NCBI GenBank assembly: GCA_029844215.1
Contig: CM056723.1
Span: forward strand, 8,702,980 to 8,766,979
Source: Przewalskia tangutica
Taxonomy: Eukaryota > Streptophyta > Magnoliopsida > Solanales > Solanaceae
Direction: 5' to 3'
DNA length: 64,000 bases
In this document: piece after piece, positions 1 through 11,441 of the stretch
Layout of the letters: each line of letters opens with the position of its first letter
Numbering within the stretch: position 1 is the stretch's first letter
The notes under the pieces: generated by a model
Databases searched by the model: none
What the model was told of the DNA's origin: nothing
Seen by the model: only the letters and a program-made list of their open reading frames with translations
Position numbers and translations under genes: made by a program

Positions 1-8
1 GTAAGACT

Positions 9-758
9 GTGCAAAGATTCCTTCAAAAGAATATTTTCACAAGGTTCGGACTCAGAGGCCATCATCGATGTGAAGAAGTCACTTTTGCAACAAGCGGTGA
101 ATTCATTGCTTTCGATAGAAGTCTGCATCGCGCCACAACCGCATACCACCGCCAGCGAATGGGCGGCGAAGTGTCAAATAGGGAAGTGAAGAGCATATTG
201 GAAAAGACAGTGAATAGCTCAAGGAAAGATTGGTCTATCAAACTGGATGACGCACTGTGGGCATATAGAACATCATTCAAAACACCAATAGGAATGTCAC
301 CATATAAGTTAGTTTTTGGTAAGGCATGTCATTTGCCAGTAGAGTTGGAACATAGAGCGTATTGGGCAATGAGGAAGCTAAACATGGATGCCAAAGCAGC
401 AGGGCAGAAGAGGCTACTACAGCTAAGCGAGTTGGATGAATTCAGACACAACGCCTATGAGAATGCAAAGATCTACAAGGAACGAACGAAAGTATGGCAC
501 GACAAGAGGTTGATACCAAAAGACTTCCAAGAAGAACAACAAATGCTTTTATTCAACTCAAGGTTAAAATTGTTTCCAGGCAAGTTAAAATCGCGTTGGA
601 CAGGACCATACACGGTGGTAAGAGTATTCTCATATGGTGCAGTTGAAATAAAAGGGAGAGAGGGAGCCTCATTCAAGGTAAACGGACAGAGGTTAAAACC
701 ATATTTGATCAATGAAATGGAATATATGAACTTAGTAACCTCTCTCACTCTAAAATGA
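9..758 (+). pseudogene. Ty3-gypsy integrase, C-terminal half, decayed
   Basis: This is the end of a retrotransposon polyprotein. Integrase inserts the element's cDNA into host chromosomes. From about residue 60 the reading is good: NREVKSILEKTVNSSRKDWS, then the GMSPYKLVFGKACHLPVELE segment that follows the catalytic core, then the C-terminal domain with KSRWTGPYTVVRVFSYGAVE. The first 50 or so residues do not match the expected core strand and helix, and the invariant Asp of the DDE triad with its flanking ISDGG-type motif is not readable. A frameshift or short rearrangement near the left edge is the likely cause. The upstream polyprotein is beyond the window. There is no chromodomain after the core, as expected for Athila/Tat rather than chromoviruses. 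Confidence 0.85.
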
Positions 759-968
759 TAAGTAACTTGCGTCCGGCTAAAAGACGTTAAAGACAGCGCT
801 ACTTGGGAGGCAACCCAAGGTATTTCAATTTATTTACTTTAATGCAATTAGTATTTACTTAGAACAGTCTCACGGAGGTAGTGCTATGTGTTGTGATGAC
901 AGGTGCAAGGCCAAGAACTTGGAGGGCGAAAACTGAAGATAAGCCAAGGATTTCCAGAAAATCGGCAG

Positions 969-1066
969 AGCGCCGCGGCGCCCAGGAGCAGGGCCGCGGC
1001 GCCAAAAGATCAGAAGGGCGCTGAAGTTTAAGCGCCGCGGCGCCCAGGAGCAGGGCCGCGGCGCCA
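969..1066 (+). repeat. Duplicated GC-rich palindrome pair (CCGCGG cores)
   Basis: A 36-bp unit occurs identically at 969-1004 and 1031-1066. Each unit holds two palindromes centred on CCGCGG (cores at 973, 994, 1035 and 1056), with GCGCCGCGGCGC as the fullest form. Core spacing is 21, 41 and 21 bp. Matching blocks with ACCGCGGT cores lie in the LTR at 61369-61470 and in the solo LTR at 20368-20495. Confidence 0.9.
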
Positions 1067-1244
1067 CAACGGAAAATCTAAATTCTTGGACGACGCCCAA
1101 ATCCGACGGCCCTTTCTCCAAATCCAAAATCCTGAGCCCCTCCGCTCTCACGGGATTCAATGCACTACCCACCGCCACCGCCGCCACCACCATTTTAAAC
1201 CAAGTCTGTAAGTGTCTTGTTTCTTTTATTGTCTTTGAGTCTTG

Positions 1245-1283
1245 CACACATTGGGGACAATGTGTGATTTAAGTTTGGGGGGG
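1245..1283 (+). promoter_or_regulatory. Hairpin plus internal polypurine tract
   Basis: A perfect 9-bp inverted repeat, CACACATTG/CAATGTGTG with loop GGGA (1245-1266), is followed by a purine-rich AAGTTTGGGGGGG tract. This resembles the polypurine primer of plus-strand DNA synthesis found beside the 3' LTR, but it lies 1.1 kb upstream of it. Confidence 0.6.
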
Positions 1284-2359
1284 TGTCTTATTTATGTCTT
1301 ATTGTTGTAGTATGTTTGAGTCTTTTTGATTTGTTTTGTGTATTTTTTAGTCATAATTTTTTTTCCTTTTTGAGTCATAATTGTCTGTCAAAGATCATGC
1401 ATGCTGTTGTTACTAGAAACACCTAGTGAAGTAAGGTGGAATAATGTAATGGAATTAGAAGCAACTATCTAAACACTTAGGTTAGATATGCCAAAAACTC
1501 ATGAAATCTGTCTAATTTAGGGTTTCTTGCTTGAATTGTGCATGTTAAATGATTAAAACCTATGTGTATGATTGTTTGCTATTTGAGGCGAAATAGTTAG
1601 GATATGCATGTTAGGGAGATGACTCAGGCGTTTCTTTGTTAGCCAATTCTCACCACTCTTTTCTATCCCTGACATTAAAAATATCCCTAGTCAGCCCCGT
1701 TGAGCCTAAAAATGAAACTTTTTCTTTGACACCCTATATTTCCACACATGTGTCATAAGTAAAAATGAGAAATAGTTGGAATAGAATGTGTTAAAAAAGA
1801 GACAAAAAGAGCAAACAAGTTTGATGCACCCCAATAAAAAAGTAATAAGAAATAGGCAAAAGCCTAAGTTTGAAGTCTTGTTATTAGAATACACTTCACG
1901 CTCTCAAAACAAAAGAGGGGAAAGATAGATTTGAAGTGAAGAAAAGAAATCAAAAGAAAAGGGAAACATTGAAAAGCTAAAGAGCTTATGGTACACAAAA
2001 ATGAGCCTAAATGCCTATTTTTACATACCCATGCCTAAGCCTACATTACAACCCTGAAAAGTCCTGAAGATCTCTTATATGCATATCCATGATTAGTGAA
2101 GAATAGCAAGTAAAAATGCCATAGGATTTTTGAAATTAACATGCATGATTCAGTATTTTGACTTCCATTAAGTATGATAAAAATGAGTTTGCGAAATATC
2201 TAGCTTAATGTGTTTAGAATGCTAAAATTTCATGTTATATGTTCCTGCATATTATTCTGCTAACCTTCATGTTTTTCAAAGTAACACCAATGCAGCAAAG
2301 TGATCAATGTCATTGAGTCTTTCTGTTTTTCTTCTTTGAGTCTTTATTTCTTTCTTTTG

Positions 2360-2401
2360 ATCTTTGCTCGAGGGCGAGCAAAGATTAAGTTTGGGGGTAT
2401 T
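2360..2401 (+). promoter_or_regulatory. Hairpin plus polypurine tract at the 3' LTR
   Basis: A perfect 11-bp inverted repeat, ATCTTTGCTCG/CGAGCAAAGAT with loop AGGG (2360-2385), is followed by AAGTTTGGGGGTAT directly before the LTR. The polypurine tract primes plus-strand DNA synthesis in LTR retrotransposons. Its position next to the LTR fixes the LTR boundary. Confidence 0.75.
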
Positions 2402-3702
2402 TGATCGGTGTATTTTATATACACTTTTTGAGTCATTTTTAGTTAGTCTTTTGTCCCGTTTTGTACAAACACGTGTCGTCTTAGGATAAATTTTCTTTCT
2501 TTTGAGTCAAATTGGTTAAAGTGGCTCTTTGGCGGAAAAGGAGCGAAAAGAGGGCAAAAGTGGAGGTTCCAGAGCTTAAAATGCGAGAAAGTGGCGAACT
2601 GAGCACACGCGGGCGGGCGGTAGCCGCGCGCCTCGGCCAGCGAGAACCGAGCGCCACGGTGCCCAACATTGAGCGTCACGAAGTTCCAGCGCCCAGGCGC
2701 CTCGAACAGCCGAGTCTGGCGCGCGACGCTAATCATCGAATATCACGAAACTTCCGCTGGCTGATGCGAGCATGGCGGCGGCGGAAAAATCAGATTTTGG
2801 ACGAGTTTATGGGCGGGCACGAAGGAAAACCTTAAGGTCGGTTTGGAGGCTATAAAAGAGAACCTGAAGCTTTTAAAGGTTCCGCTTGCCAATAACACAA
2901 CACATCTTGGAGTTCAAGATTGGAGACCATTACTTAGTAATTTATTTTCTTTCTTTTACTTTATTTCAGTTTTTATGTTGGATATTGAATTAGTTCTTGT
3001 CATGTCTATGGCTAGGAACTAATTCTAATATAGGGCTTTCCATGTCAATTCACTTGAACCTTATTTTATGAATTAATGCATGTTTATGGTTGTTCTTCTT
3101 ATTGTTGAGATTTATTCAATAGATGATTTGATTGCTTGGTAATTACTTGATCATTAATTAGCATTATTTATATGATTTCTAATCAAACTTCGAAAGGAGG
3201 AGGTTGTGACTATGATGTAGTTGGGTAGACATAGGTCGAATTGGGGATGAAAATACCTCAATTACTTGTGTAGCATTAATAGGGTTTTTGTTCTTAATCC
3301 TCCTATAGAGTTATCCTTATCACCGAAAGGTAGAAAGGAGCGCTACTGGGCTTGAGTGTTTATATAGCCTTAACGGGAGTATAAAACGAATTAGTAAACC
3401 CGCTTTCTCCAAAAGGAGAAGAACCATAGTTAATTGCATTAATAAGTAATATAAATGGATAGTTGAGGAGACTTGGAAGCCCTATTTCCATCATCACTGA
3501 AGTAAACACATAGTTAGTTAGTCTTTATAATTGTTAGTTATAATCAACAAACTCAAATATCGGTCACCAAATAGATAACAAAGAATAGAAGTTGGTACTT
3601 GAACACTAATCCCTGAGGACGATAACTCGGTCTTCAAAGACTATATTACTTGACTCGACAACGTGCACTTACGTTAAAGTGTGTGCATTAAATCGCGCAT
3701 CA
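2402..3702 (+). repeat. Athila-like 3' LTR (about 1.3 kb)
   Basis: It begins TGATCGG after the polypurine tract and ends GCGCATCA. The first 150 bases resemble the LTR at 61153 (shared segments around GAGTCATTTTTAGTTAGT and TTTCTTTCTTTTGAGTCA). A GC-rich block at 2610-2730 sits where that LTR has its CCGCGG palindromes, but here only degenerate forms such as GCGCCACGGTGCC are present. A TATAAAAG box at 2851 is a candidate promoter. The exact right edge is inferred from the terminal CA. Confidence 0.8.
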
Positions 3703-3915
3703 CCGCTTAAGAAATCATAAATAGAAATACATTTTTACCACATTATCCTTATTTCTCTCTAATAAATTACAGTGTAATCAATATTGACTACTTTAAAAAA
3801 TAATTGATGTTAAGGACAAAATAAACAAATTTTACTTAATTTTGTAAATTGACAAATATTTTAAGATAACTATTTTTAATAATGTAGACAACTAACATAT
3901 GAAACGGAGGGAGTA
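3703..3915. mobile_element. Stowaway-like MITE remnant
   Basis: AT-rich sequence ends in AAACGGAGGGAGTACT (3900-3915), the inverted CTCCCTCCGT terminus common to many plant Stowaway-type MITEs. The opposite terminus is not visible and may have been removed or displaced by the adjoining LTR. Confidence 0.5.
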
Positions 3916-4950
3916 CTATCAATATCTAAATATTAGTCGATCGGCTTGTTTTCAAAATATTCGTTGTCTTAGAAAAGTATCATTTATTACTTCTTTTTTT
4001 CCAAATATACTCTTACTATTTCAATTAGTGAAGTAGTGTTAATTAAGTGAAATGTTAAAAAAGATAGAGAACTTATGATAAATATTCTTCTGATTAAAGC
4101 TATTAAATATATTTTTTAAGAGAGCTAAAAAACTTTAAGAAAACATATACTATGAATCACCCGGGAAAAAGAAACTACTATCACCTGAAGTATTTTAACG
4201 CTTCTCCTTAACTTAAAACAAATTAATTCTCACGTCAATGTTTCTTTGTTTGGATAAGTTTAATTACAAGCAAAAAAAGAAAGTTAATTCAATCCCATTA
4301 GGTGCTTTATAACAACAACAATAAATTCAGTGTAATTCCATAAATGATCTGGAAATGATAGTTATAGTAAAAAATTTATTCACACTCAATATTTACGTTA
4401 AAGCAACGAAGTTATATGTTTATACACAATCCTGTAACTCAATCATAACTAATTAATATCTATTTTAAGAACTAATTAATTACTTAATCATGATTAATGA
4501 TACAATTTGTTGAGTTTGAATAATATTTTTTGGCTTTGCCAAAGTTGGAATAAAAAGCTTAGTAACAGGCTAAGGGGTCATTTGCTATGATGGATAAGTA
4601 AAAATAGTTATGGAGTAAAATTTTAGTATCTTCTTATCTCATATTTGGTTGAGAAATAAATTATAACAAGATTATATTTGTTATTTTATCCTAGATTGAG
4701 GGTGAAATAACCAATCCCGGAATAACTTATTTCCCGAAAGAGCCCTAAAAGGATAGAAGTCATATGTAAAAACCAAATACTCAAGGTTGTAAAGTGTAGG
4801 TAGAAAAAAAGAGGACAGGTAGGACATCAAAACCTCCGTAGACTTTCCGGTAGGTCTCGCAAACTCCCAACAGGTGTACAATTCGAATCTCTCTACTTTT
4901 GTATACGTATATATCCTCAATTTTCACAGTATTCAACAGGTCCATTTGAA
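3916..4950. other. AT-rich spacer upstream of VAMP714
   Basis: No coding potential is seen. A possible small MITE spans roughly 4571-4748: its ends are weakly inverted (TAAGGGGTCATTTG against CGAAAGAGCCCTAA), and its interior resembles Solanaceae MITEs with AATAACTTATTTCCCG. The 200 bases before 4951 should contain the promoter and 5' UTR of the SNARE gene, but I cannot place a TATA box with confidence. Confidence 0.4.
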
Positions 4951-7900
4951 ATGGCGATACTGTATGCGGTTGTGGCGAGAGGCACAACGGTGTTGGCGGA
5001 GTTCAGTGCCGTAACGGGAAATACAGGAGCGGTGTCCCGGCGAATATTGGAGAAGCTTCCAGGTGAAACGGAATCGAGGCTTTGTTTCTCACAAGATCGA
5101 TACATCTTCCACATACTCCGATCAGATGGACTCTCCTTCCTTTGTATGGCTAACGATACCTTTGGAAGTGAGTATCAGTTCCCTCTCTTTGACATTTTTA
5201 TTTTTTTATCAATTTATTACTCCTGTTGTAAAGTTAAATCTGAATTATAAAGCTACGAACATAATTAGCGTGTACCATGAGGTCCCAGGTTCAATTCCCA
5301 ACGGAGGTTTGTTCCAATATGTCCAAATCTTAATGGACAGAGTTAGCCGTACTTGTGCTTGCGGGAGGTAGCAGACTCGTGGAATTAGTTGAGGTGCTGG
5401 CGCACATTACGGGTATAAAAGAAAAATAGATCTAGGAACACAATTAAACATGTGCTCCGATTTGATCGTTATACCTTTAAAAGTCATGAATATTTATAAT
5501 GCATATGTTTATTTATTTATACTAAGTTAATAAGTTCCAGCTGCTGCAAAGCAGTGGATATAATGGTATTACTGTCCAGTTTTTTAAAATTTGGAATCGG
5601 TCTCTGTCCATGAGTACAATTAGTGACAGATGAAGGATTTAAATGTCGTGGATTATGAGTTGAGAACAGTGTTGTCAAAGGAGTGCTTAAAGCGCGCTTA
5701 AGCCTTGAAGCGAGGCTCAAAACATGTTGAGCGCTTCGCCTCGCTTTATGGGCGCTTCAGTGTCGTTATCAAGGCTCTAAGAGATATTTTTCCTTGACGA
5801 TGAGTGTAATCCTGAAGATACGACACTAAGCAATTGATATTACACTTTATCGTAATTTGTTTTTCAAGTTCTTTGTCATATATTTGTTATTCATGCTTAT
5901 GATTATTAGATAGAGGGTTGTGGAGGACACAGATTAGGGTAGAATGGTAGTATGTAGTTGAGCGTAGTCCTACTTATGCTTACATACTGGTAGTTCTACT
6001 GTTATTATTGTAGCACTGCCTAGCCTATCATACTAGTAGGCACAATATTATTTTATAGTCTCCTGTCTTTGGATTTCTGTTGCTGCTGTATGTTCTTGCG
6101 TGTACTTTGTTTATCTTATTTATCTGCGTTAGTTACTGATTTTTTTTTCCAGAATACTTTATCATGGCTTATTCGCTTTTGTTACCATCATTTTCATACT
6201 GCTTTAAATTTCTTGTCAGGGTATGACCGTTTCTCTTGCTTTGCTTGTGTTTATCCTTTGTCTTGAGTTGAGGGTCTTTCGAAAACAACCTCTCTACTTA
6301 CCAAGATAGAGGTAAGGTATGTGTACACTCTACCCTCCCCAGACCCCACGTTGTGGGACTTCACTGGGTATGTTGTTGATTATTAATCTTGGACTACACA
6401 TACATATTTGTAACTTTTCTCCATTCGCGCCTTTTGTCATTAAGGCCCACACTTTATTTGCGCTTAAAGCCCCCGAGGACCTTAGAGATTTTTTGTGTTT
6501 TTTTTGACATGGTAACAGAAAATGATCGCGTTTCGCTTTTGATAACATTGGTTGAGAATATGTGTCTTGAAATATATATCTAACTCTATTTATACTTGTT
6601 TTTTCCCCACCCAAGCATGTGTATATATGTCTGCGTGTATGTGTATTTGGGGGGGGGGGGGGGTGCTGAGTACACTGTTATTTATTGAGATTCCATTTTA
6701 CTTTATTGACTAATCCAATTGTGTTATTCAATAGGATTTTCAAAACTAGAATGTAATGTATTACTTCTATGCCCTATATTCATGTTACCTTTTAGTGTGG
6801 AATGTTATGAATTTGCATTTTGAAGCTGGACACTGTCTTTTTAATATCTCTTGGTTTACTAAATTGGTGGAAGTGTGGAACTAGTTATCTAGGAAGACTT
6901 TAAGTGTGAAAAATGGACTGGAGATAAGTTTGGTTTAGTTTTCAAAGCTTTTGTGTGTGTTTCGCTTTAGCACTCTTCGTTGTTCAACATCGGAAAGGAC
7001 CAAGTGTTGTGGCTTCAAAGATCAAATAGAGGCTAATTAATGTCTTCTCATTTTCTGGTTGGCCCAAATACACAGTTGATCGTTCTATTACCATCTGCAA
7101 ATTTCACAGATGCCTTTCTGAATTTCGTAGTTTCATCTTTCCGCACTTATCTTTTTTAACGAGCATCTTTCAGCACTTACAGAAAGAAATATTGTTGCCA
7201 TTGAAGAACTTATGAGTTGATATTTTCTGGATATCTTTTGTTAAGGACTGAAAATTCTGTTATGTCATTTGAGTAATCCTTCACTGTCTGTCACTAACGA
7301 AGAATGCTGTTTTAGGGAGGATTCCATTCTCATACTTAGAGGATATTCAGATGAGGTTCATGAAGAACTATGGCAAGGTGGCTTCTTATGCTCCTGCCTA
7401 TGCCATGAATGATGAATTTTCAAGGGTCTTACATCAGCAAATGGAGTTCTTTTCAAGTAATCCAAGTGCAGATACACTAAATCGTGTCAGAGGAGAAGTT
7501 GGTGAGGCAAGTATTTTTACTTGTTACTTGCACCAAAGCGCTGAAGTTTAAGGGTTCTTTTTTCAGCTGCATTTGTGTTCCTTTATTTGTCTTTTGTTTT
7601 ATCTGTCTTTTATGCTTCAGGTGATGTCTATGCATGCATGCATTAACTGTCTAAGATATCCCCAGTCTTTCAAATCATCCAAGGTTTTATATGCTCGGGA
7701 ACTAAATGAGGTCCTACAGAACAGCATGTAACAAGTTTCAATTAAGATAATTTTGAAGTGTTTAACTCTCAACCATTAATGATGATTCTCCAATATTCAA
7801 TCACTGCCAGAATAACTTCTCCTCCCCCTTGCACTTACTTATCCTTTAATATTTAAATGCCTTCGGTTCAATTTATGTTCTGGCTATTGTCTCCACTTCA

Positions 7901-10900
7901 TAAAACTCAAAAAGCAATTAATGATCCTAATGTCTCATGCAGAGCCAATCAATCACCTTTGTGAATTATATACTCACTCTATTCCATTTCATATGATACT
8001 CTTTCCTTTTCCTGTTCCAAAAAAGAACCAACACTTTTCTTATTTTGGAAACTCTTAAACTGTAGTCTTCTCATTTTACCTTTAATGACATGCTCTTATA
8101 AGCATAGAAATGACATGGCATGAAGAACACAAGTTCCAAGGGTACTGGTCTGTGTTAAATGTCTTTTATCTATGCCCAGTCAAGCACCACCATGTAAAAT
8201 GATATGGAGGGAATACCATTCATGACCATTTGATGTCTTGCTGTTGTAACTTGTAACAAAACAGTGCGGCAGTTTTATCTTACAATAGAAGTTTTTGTAG
8301 AAAAAGGTAAGAGATATTAACCCTATGGTGTTACCTAGTCATATGATTCTGGTTCTATTGCATTATTTTGATACATGTTTTCAATTTACCCTTTTGGCTG
8401 ATGATTTTTATAGTGCATTTACATCGTGATATGCTACTGTTGCTTCCTTCTTTCAACATCCTCCCCTCCCCACCTCCTGGCTTCATGTATTTCAACTATT
8501 CTAAAAGTACGAGAAACTACTGCTATGTACATCCAGATACGCACCATCATGGTTGATAATATTGAGAAAATACTTGAAAGAGGAGATCGGATTGAGCTAC
8601 TCGTTGACAAGACAGGAACAATGCAAGACAGTGCATTTCACTTCAGGAAACAGTCGAAGCGCCTTAGGAGAGCTCTTTGGATGAAAAATGCGAAGCTCCT
8701 GTAAGTATCTTTTACAAAATATCATAGATTTAGTCTTACCTATCAAGAGAAATATTAGTATAGATTAGTCGCATCAACTAAGAAGTGACTCACACAGTAG
8801 CTGTGACAATTGTCAAGCTCAGAAGACTGTCAATTCAAATTATGTATGCCCTGACAATACGTGCTGTAATGAAGGCCAACTTTCTCTGCTAATAATGACA
8901 TGACATCACTGTCACTAAAGGTGTACTTGAAGTGTGCTTAAGCTCTAATGCTAGTAGCAGTGCGAACTGAGCACTCTGCCTCTTAGGCGACGTTTCAGTG
9001 CATACACTAAGGCACGCTCAGCAGCCCTGGTTTTATCTTGAAAAGGTTTTTACTAGACAATTAAAATATAGTTGGCAGAGCAATATCTTAATCATTAATT
9101 TAGTTCTTTTGATTTTGGCTATCAAAAAATATGTTAATCATTAAGGAAAATATGTGGATGAATAGATTATTGTTCAGGAACAGGAAAAGTTGAAATTTAT
9201 ACTCCATAAGAAAGCTAGTTAATAAGTTTGACTAGAAACGTGAAACTGCATAGCTTGAACGTGATTGACACAGTATTTATGTTATATCTTTAAGTTATTG
9301 ATTTTTTTTTTCAATTTGTTTGTACGTATGTGTGCTTGAAGGTACTTTTTATTGTATTACATGGTATTTATTTTTTACTTGTTTCTTCCTCTGTACCTTT
9401 CTTCCTTGAAGAGCGTGCTTTAATTGTGTTTTGACATGAAGTTGTGATAGACCCTGTTGATTTCCTTGCTTTTGTTTTTGATAGACCCTGTTTTTTTCTT
9501 TGCTTTTGTTTTTTGCCAATACTGCTTGACATTGTATACAGAATGATGTATGTAGTAAGGAATTTAAACAGATAAAGTGGTCCTGGTAAATCCTGCTCCA
9601 TACTATCTACATTCAATAAAACACATAATTCTGGTTTCTTACTTACGTGAGGAATACCTTTATATCAAACCATAACCTTTTTCTTTATAGATATGTCTGA
9701 GATCTATTTGACTGCTTTTCACTTGCAGCTTATGTTGGTTCATGTTTTTGAAATAAAAGATTAAATCATTAAGCCTGAGTTGGTTCTGTTGGTGATTATT
9801 ATGTTGAATTTCGTACCAGCTGTTTTTATTGACTACAAAAATATCAAGCAGAGTTTAGCTGATCAAGCTTAGCATGTTTTTGGTTCCCTTTCGTTCTTTC
9901 TTTTTAATTTGCATAGCAAAGTGTTGCCCGTGGAACACGGGTCATAGCTCATAACTTACAACTGTTGAAGGAGAATACCTTTCTAGAAATGATTAGGGGT
10001 CAGCCGATAAAAAATGATTATGGGTCGCCAAACAGCATGATCGAATTTTTATGGATTTACGTTTATTTTCAAAAAATGAATTAGATCAAGCTCATCATTT
10101 CTTATACTATCTGTTGAATTAGATTGAATCGGATAATCCATCAAGCTACAATAAGATTTGCACACTCATTCATATTGAAAGCTTATGCAAGTTACGTCAA
10201 AATAGCGACAAAAAGAACAGCATGGCACCCCATAGTTTAGAACGAGAGTTTCGAGTTGGGCAGTAGCTAGTCAATGCTATTTAGGCTCCCCCATTTCCAG
10301 TCATTTGATAAAAACAGATACATAAGTATAACAATGTCAAAAACTACATCTCAATCCCAAACTAGTCGATGTGGTGGACTAATTTGCGGACATGTATCCA
10401 TGATGTTGGAACCCTTGCTCATAGTCCCTCATACCCAGCCAACAATGTGATGGGATCCCTTTTCCATTTTTCATCACACTCAGGTAGCAGTATAACTTAT
10501 TCCTAGGTTGTGCACGTTCTTACATATTCGATATTTTATGGAGTCATCATAAATTGACTAGGTTTAAGCCGATAGTCAACCTTCCTCAGTAGTGAGGACT
10601 CTTAGTACCTGCATACCCATTCGAGTTTGGCACCGGCAACCAATCACACTGGCAGAGTTTTGCTTGAGACAAAATATAACTGAGAAAAAAAGAAACTGCT
10701 AGACAAATTGGGGTAGAAAAGGAATGAGAAGAAACTGTTAATGGATTGCACATGAGTTACCGTATCCAATGATCCCTCATAAGTTCCAACTTCCAACACA
10801 CGAGTGATTTTGCATAATTACTGGTCATATGTGATCCAAATCTATTTTTTCTACAATATGATCCATCCAATTTTCTGCATGGATGGATTGCTGGATAGAC

Positions 10901-11441
10901 CCTTGTGGTCCGGTCCTTCCCCAGACCCCGCGCATAGCGGGAGCTTAGTGCATCGGGCTGCCCTTTTTAATCACTCTTAGTCATGAATCTTTGAGTTGAA
11001 GACGGAACAAGATTGATAGACAAGGACTCGATGCAACGGCTTAATGTCAATCTTGTGCTTTGTGAGATGGCTAGTATGGGTGAGCTTAATACGGCTCAAG
11101 CTGAGCATGTCAGAGAGCATGTCGCTGATGGTGCCTGTTTCATACTTCTATCAACCTTGTGTGAGTTTCTTTATGAAATAATATGACTGGTGGAGGATCC
11201 AATTCACCTTTTAATTCAACTAGTCTAACTACTCTAATTACGTCAAGATATGCAACACGGGACATTTCTTGTCCAAGAAAGTTCTTACTTTTCAAGCTAT
11301 TTCGTCTCTTATATTCATCAATCTGAGCTTGTATTTTTTACTCATGACAGGGCTTTGTTAACATGCCTGATTGTGCTCTTCCTTTACTTGATAATTGCTG
11401 CTTGTTGTGGAGGCATCACTCTGCCGTCCTGCAGATCATGA
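4951..11441 (+). CDS. VAMP714: R-SNARE of the VAMP7 family, VAMP714 type
   Basis: Longin-type R-SNARE that drives fusion of Golgi/vacuole- or plasma-membrane-bound vesicles. Four exons join in frame to 220 residues: 4951-5167, 7316-7506, 8537-8700, 11351-11441. The longin domain covers about residues 1-120 (start MAILYAVVARGTTVLAEFSA). The SNARE helix runs from about 130 to 185 and includes the zero-layer Arg region ERGDRIELLVDKT. A C-terminal membrane anchor of about 20 residues is followed by GGITLPSCRS, the ending I know from VAMP714 rather than VAMP711-713. Intron 2 uses a GC donor (GAG/GCAAGT at 7507). This is the only choice that keeps the frame and gives the family's GEV-x-E-I-R junction. 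The introns hold a SINE, an RTE 3' end and other repeats. The length matches the family (about 220). Confidence 0.93.
5258..5428 (+). mobile_element. tRNA-derived SINE in VAMP714 intron 1
   Basis: A box-B-like GGTTCAATTCCC at about 5288 is followed by a body (CCGTACTTGTGCTTGCGGG, GGTAGCAGACTCG, TTGAGGTGCTGGCGCAC) that resembles Solanaceae SINEs. It ends in an A-rich stretch. Boundaries are approximate and no clear target duplication was found. Confidence 0.65.
5909..6377 (+). mobile_element. RTE LINE 3' end in VAMP714 intron 1
   Basis: This is the 3' UTR of an RTE-clade non-LTR retrotransposon, severely 5'-truncated. The same sequence follows the RTE reverse transcriptase at 33900-34349. It ends CACTGGGTATGTTGTTG, the TTG-type tail. 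An 8-bp GATTATTA lies on both sides (5901-5908 and 6378-6385) and is a plausible target-site duplication. Confidence 0.8.
6647..6663 (+). repeat. Poly-G tract
   Basis: An uninterrupted run of about 16 G residues lies in VAMP714 intron 1. Such runs are length-unstable and could form G-quadruplex-type structures. The exact length may be a sequencing estimate. Confidence 0.8.
10893..10967 (+). mobile_element. SINE 3' fragment in VAMP714 intron 3
   Basis: The segment from TAGACCCTTGTGGTCCGG to CGGGCTGCCCTTTTT is the 3' part of the same Solanaceae SINE family as the copy at 12379-12557. The tRNA-related 5' part with boxes A and B is absent. No target duplication was found. Confidence 0.7.

Larger units (their letters stand above)
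759..2359 (+). other. Non-coding 3' region of the Athila-like element
   Basis: No long conserved reading frame is visible between the integrase stop and the 3' LTR. The stretch holds a GC-rich duplicated palindrome block (969-1066), a first hairpin-polypurine module (1245-1283) and about 1 kb of AT-rich sequence with no further motif that I recognise. Related plant elements often have a long spacer or remnants of an envelope-like frame here. I see no such frame. Confidence 0.6.
1..3702 (+). mobile_element. Athila/Tat-lineage Ty3-gypsy retrotransposon, 3' half
   Basis: The 5' part lies outside the window. In order: decayed integrase C-terminal half (9-758), a 1.6-kb non-coding 3' region with two hairpin-plus-polypurine modules, and a complete 3' LTR (2402-3702). 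The integrase wording (SSRKDWSIKLDDALWAYRTS, then GMSPYKLVFGKACHLPVELE) is characteristic of the plant Athila/Tat group. The LTR start and GC-rich block resemble those of the LTR at 61153, so the two are relatives. The target-site duplication cannot be tested because the left end is missing. Confidence 0.9.

Noticed and set aside
870..1247. 125-codon minus-strand open frame across the palindrome block
   Set aside because: It is an artefact of GC-rich repeats. The 41-bp gap between pairs is not a multiple of three and no protein family fits.
2512..2835. 107-codon open frame in the Athila-like LTR
   Set aside because: It arises from the GC-rich LTR block, with no family similarity, and the related LTR has no matching frame.
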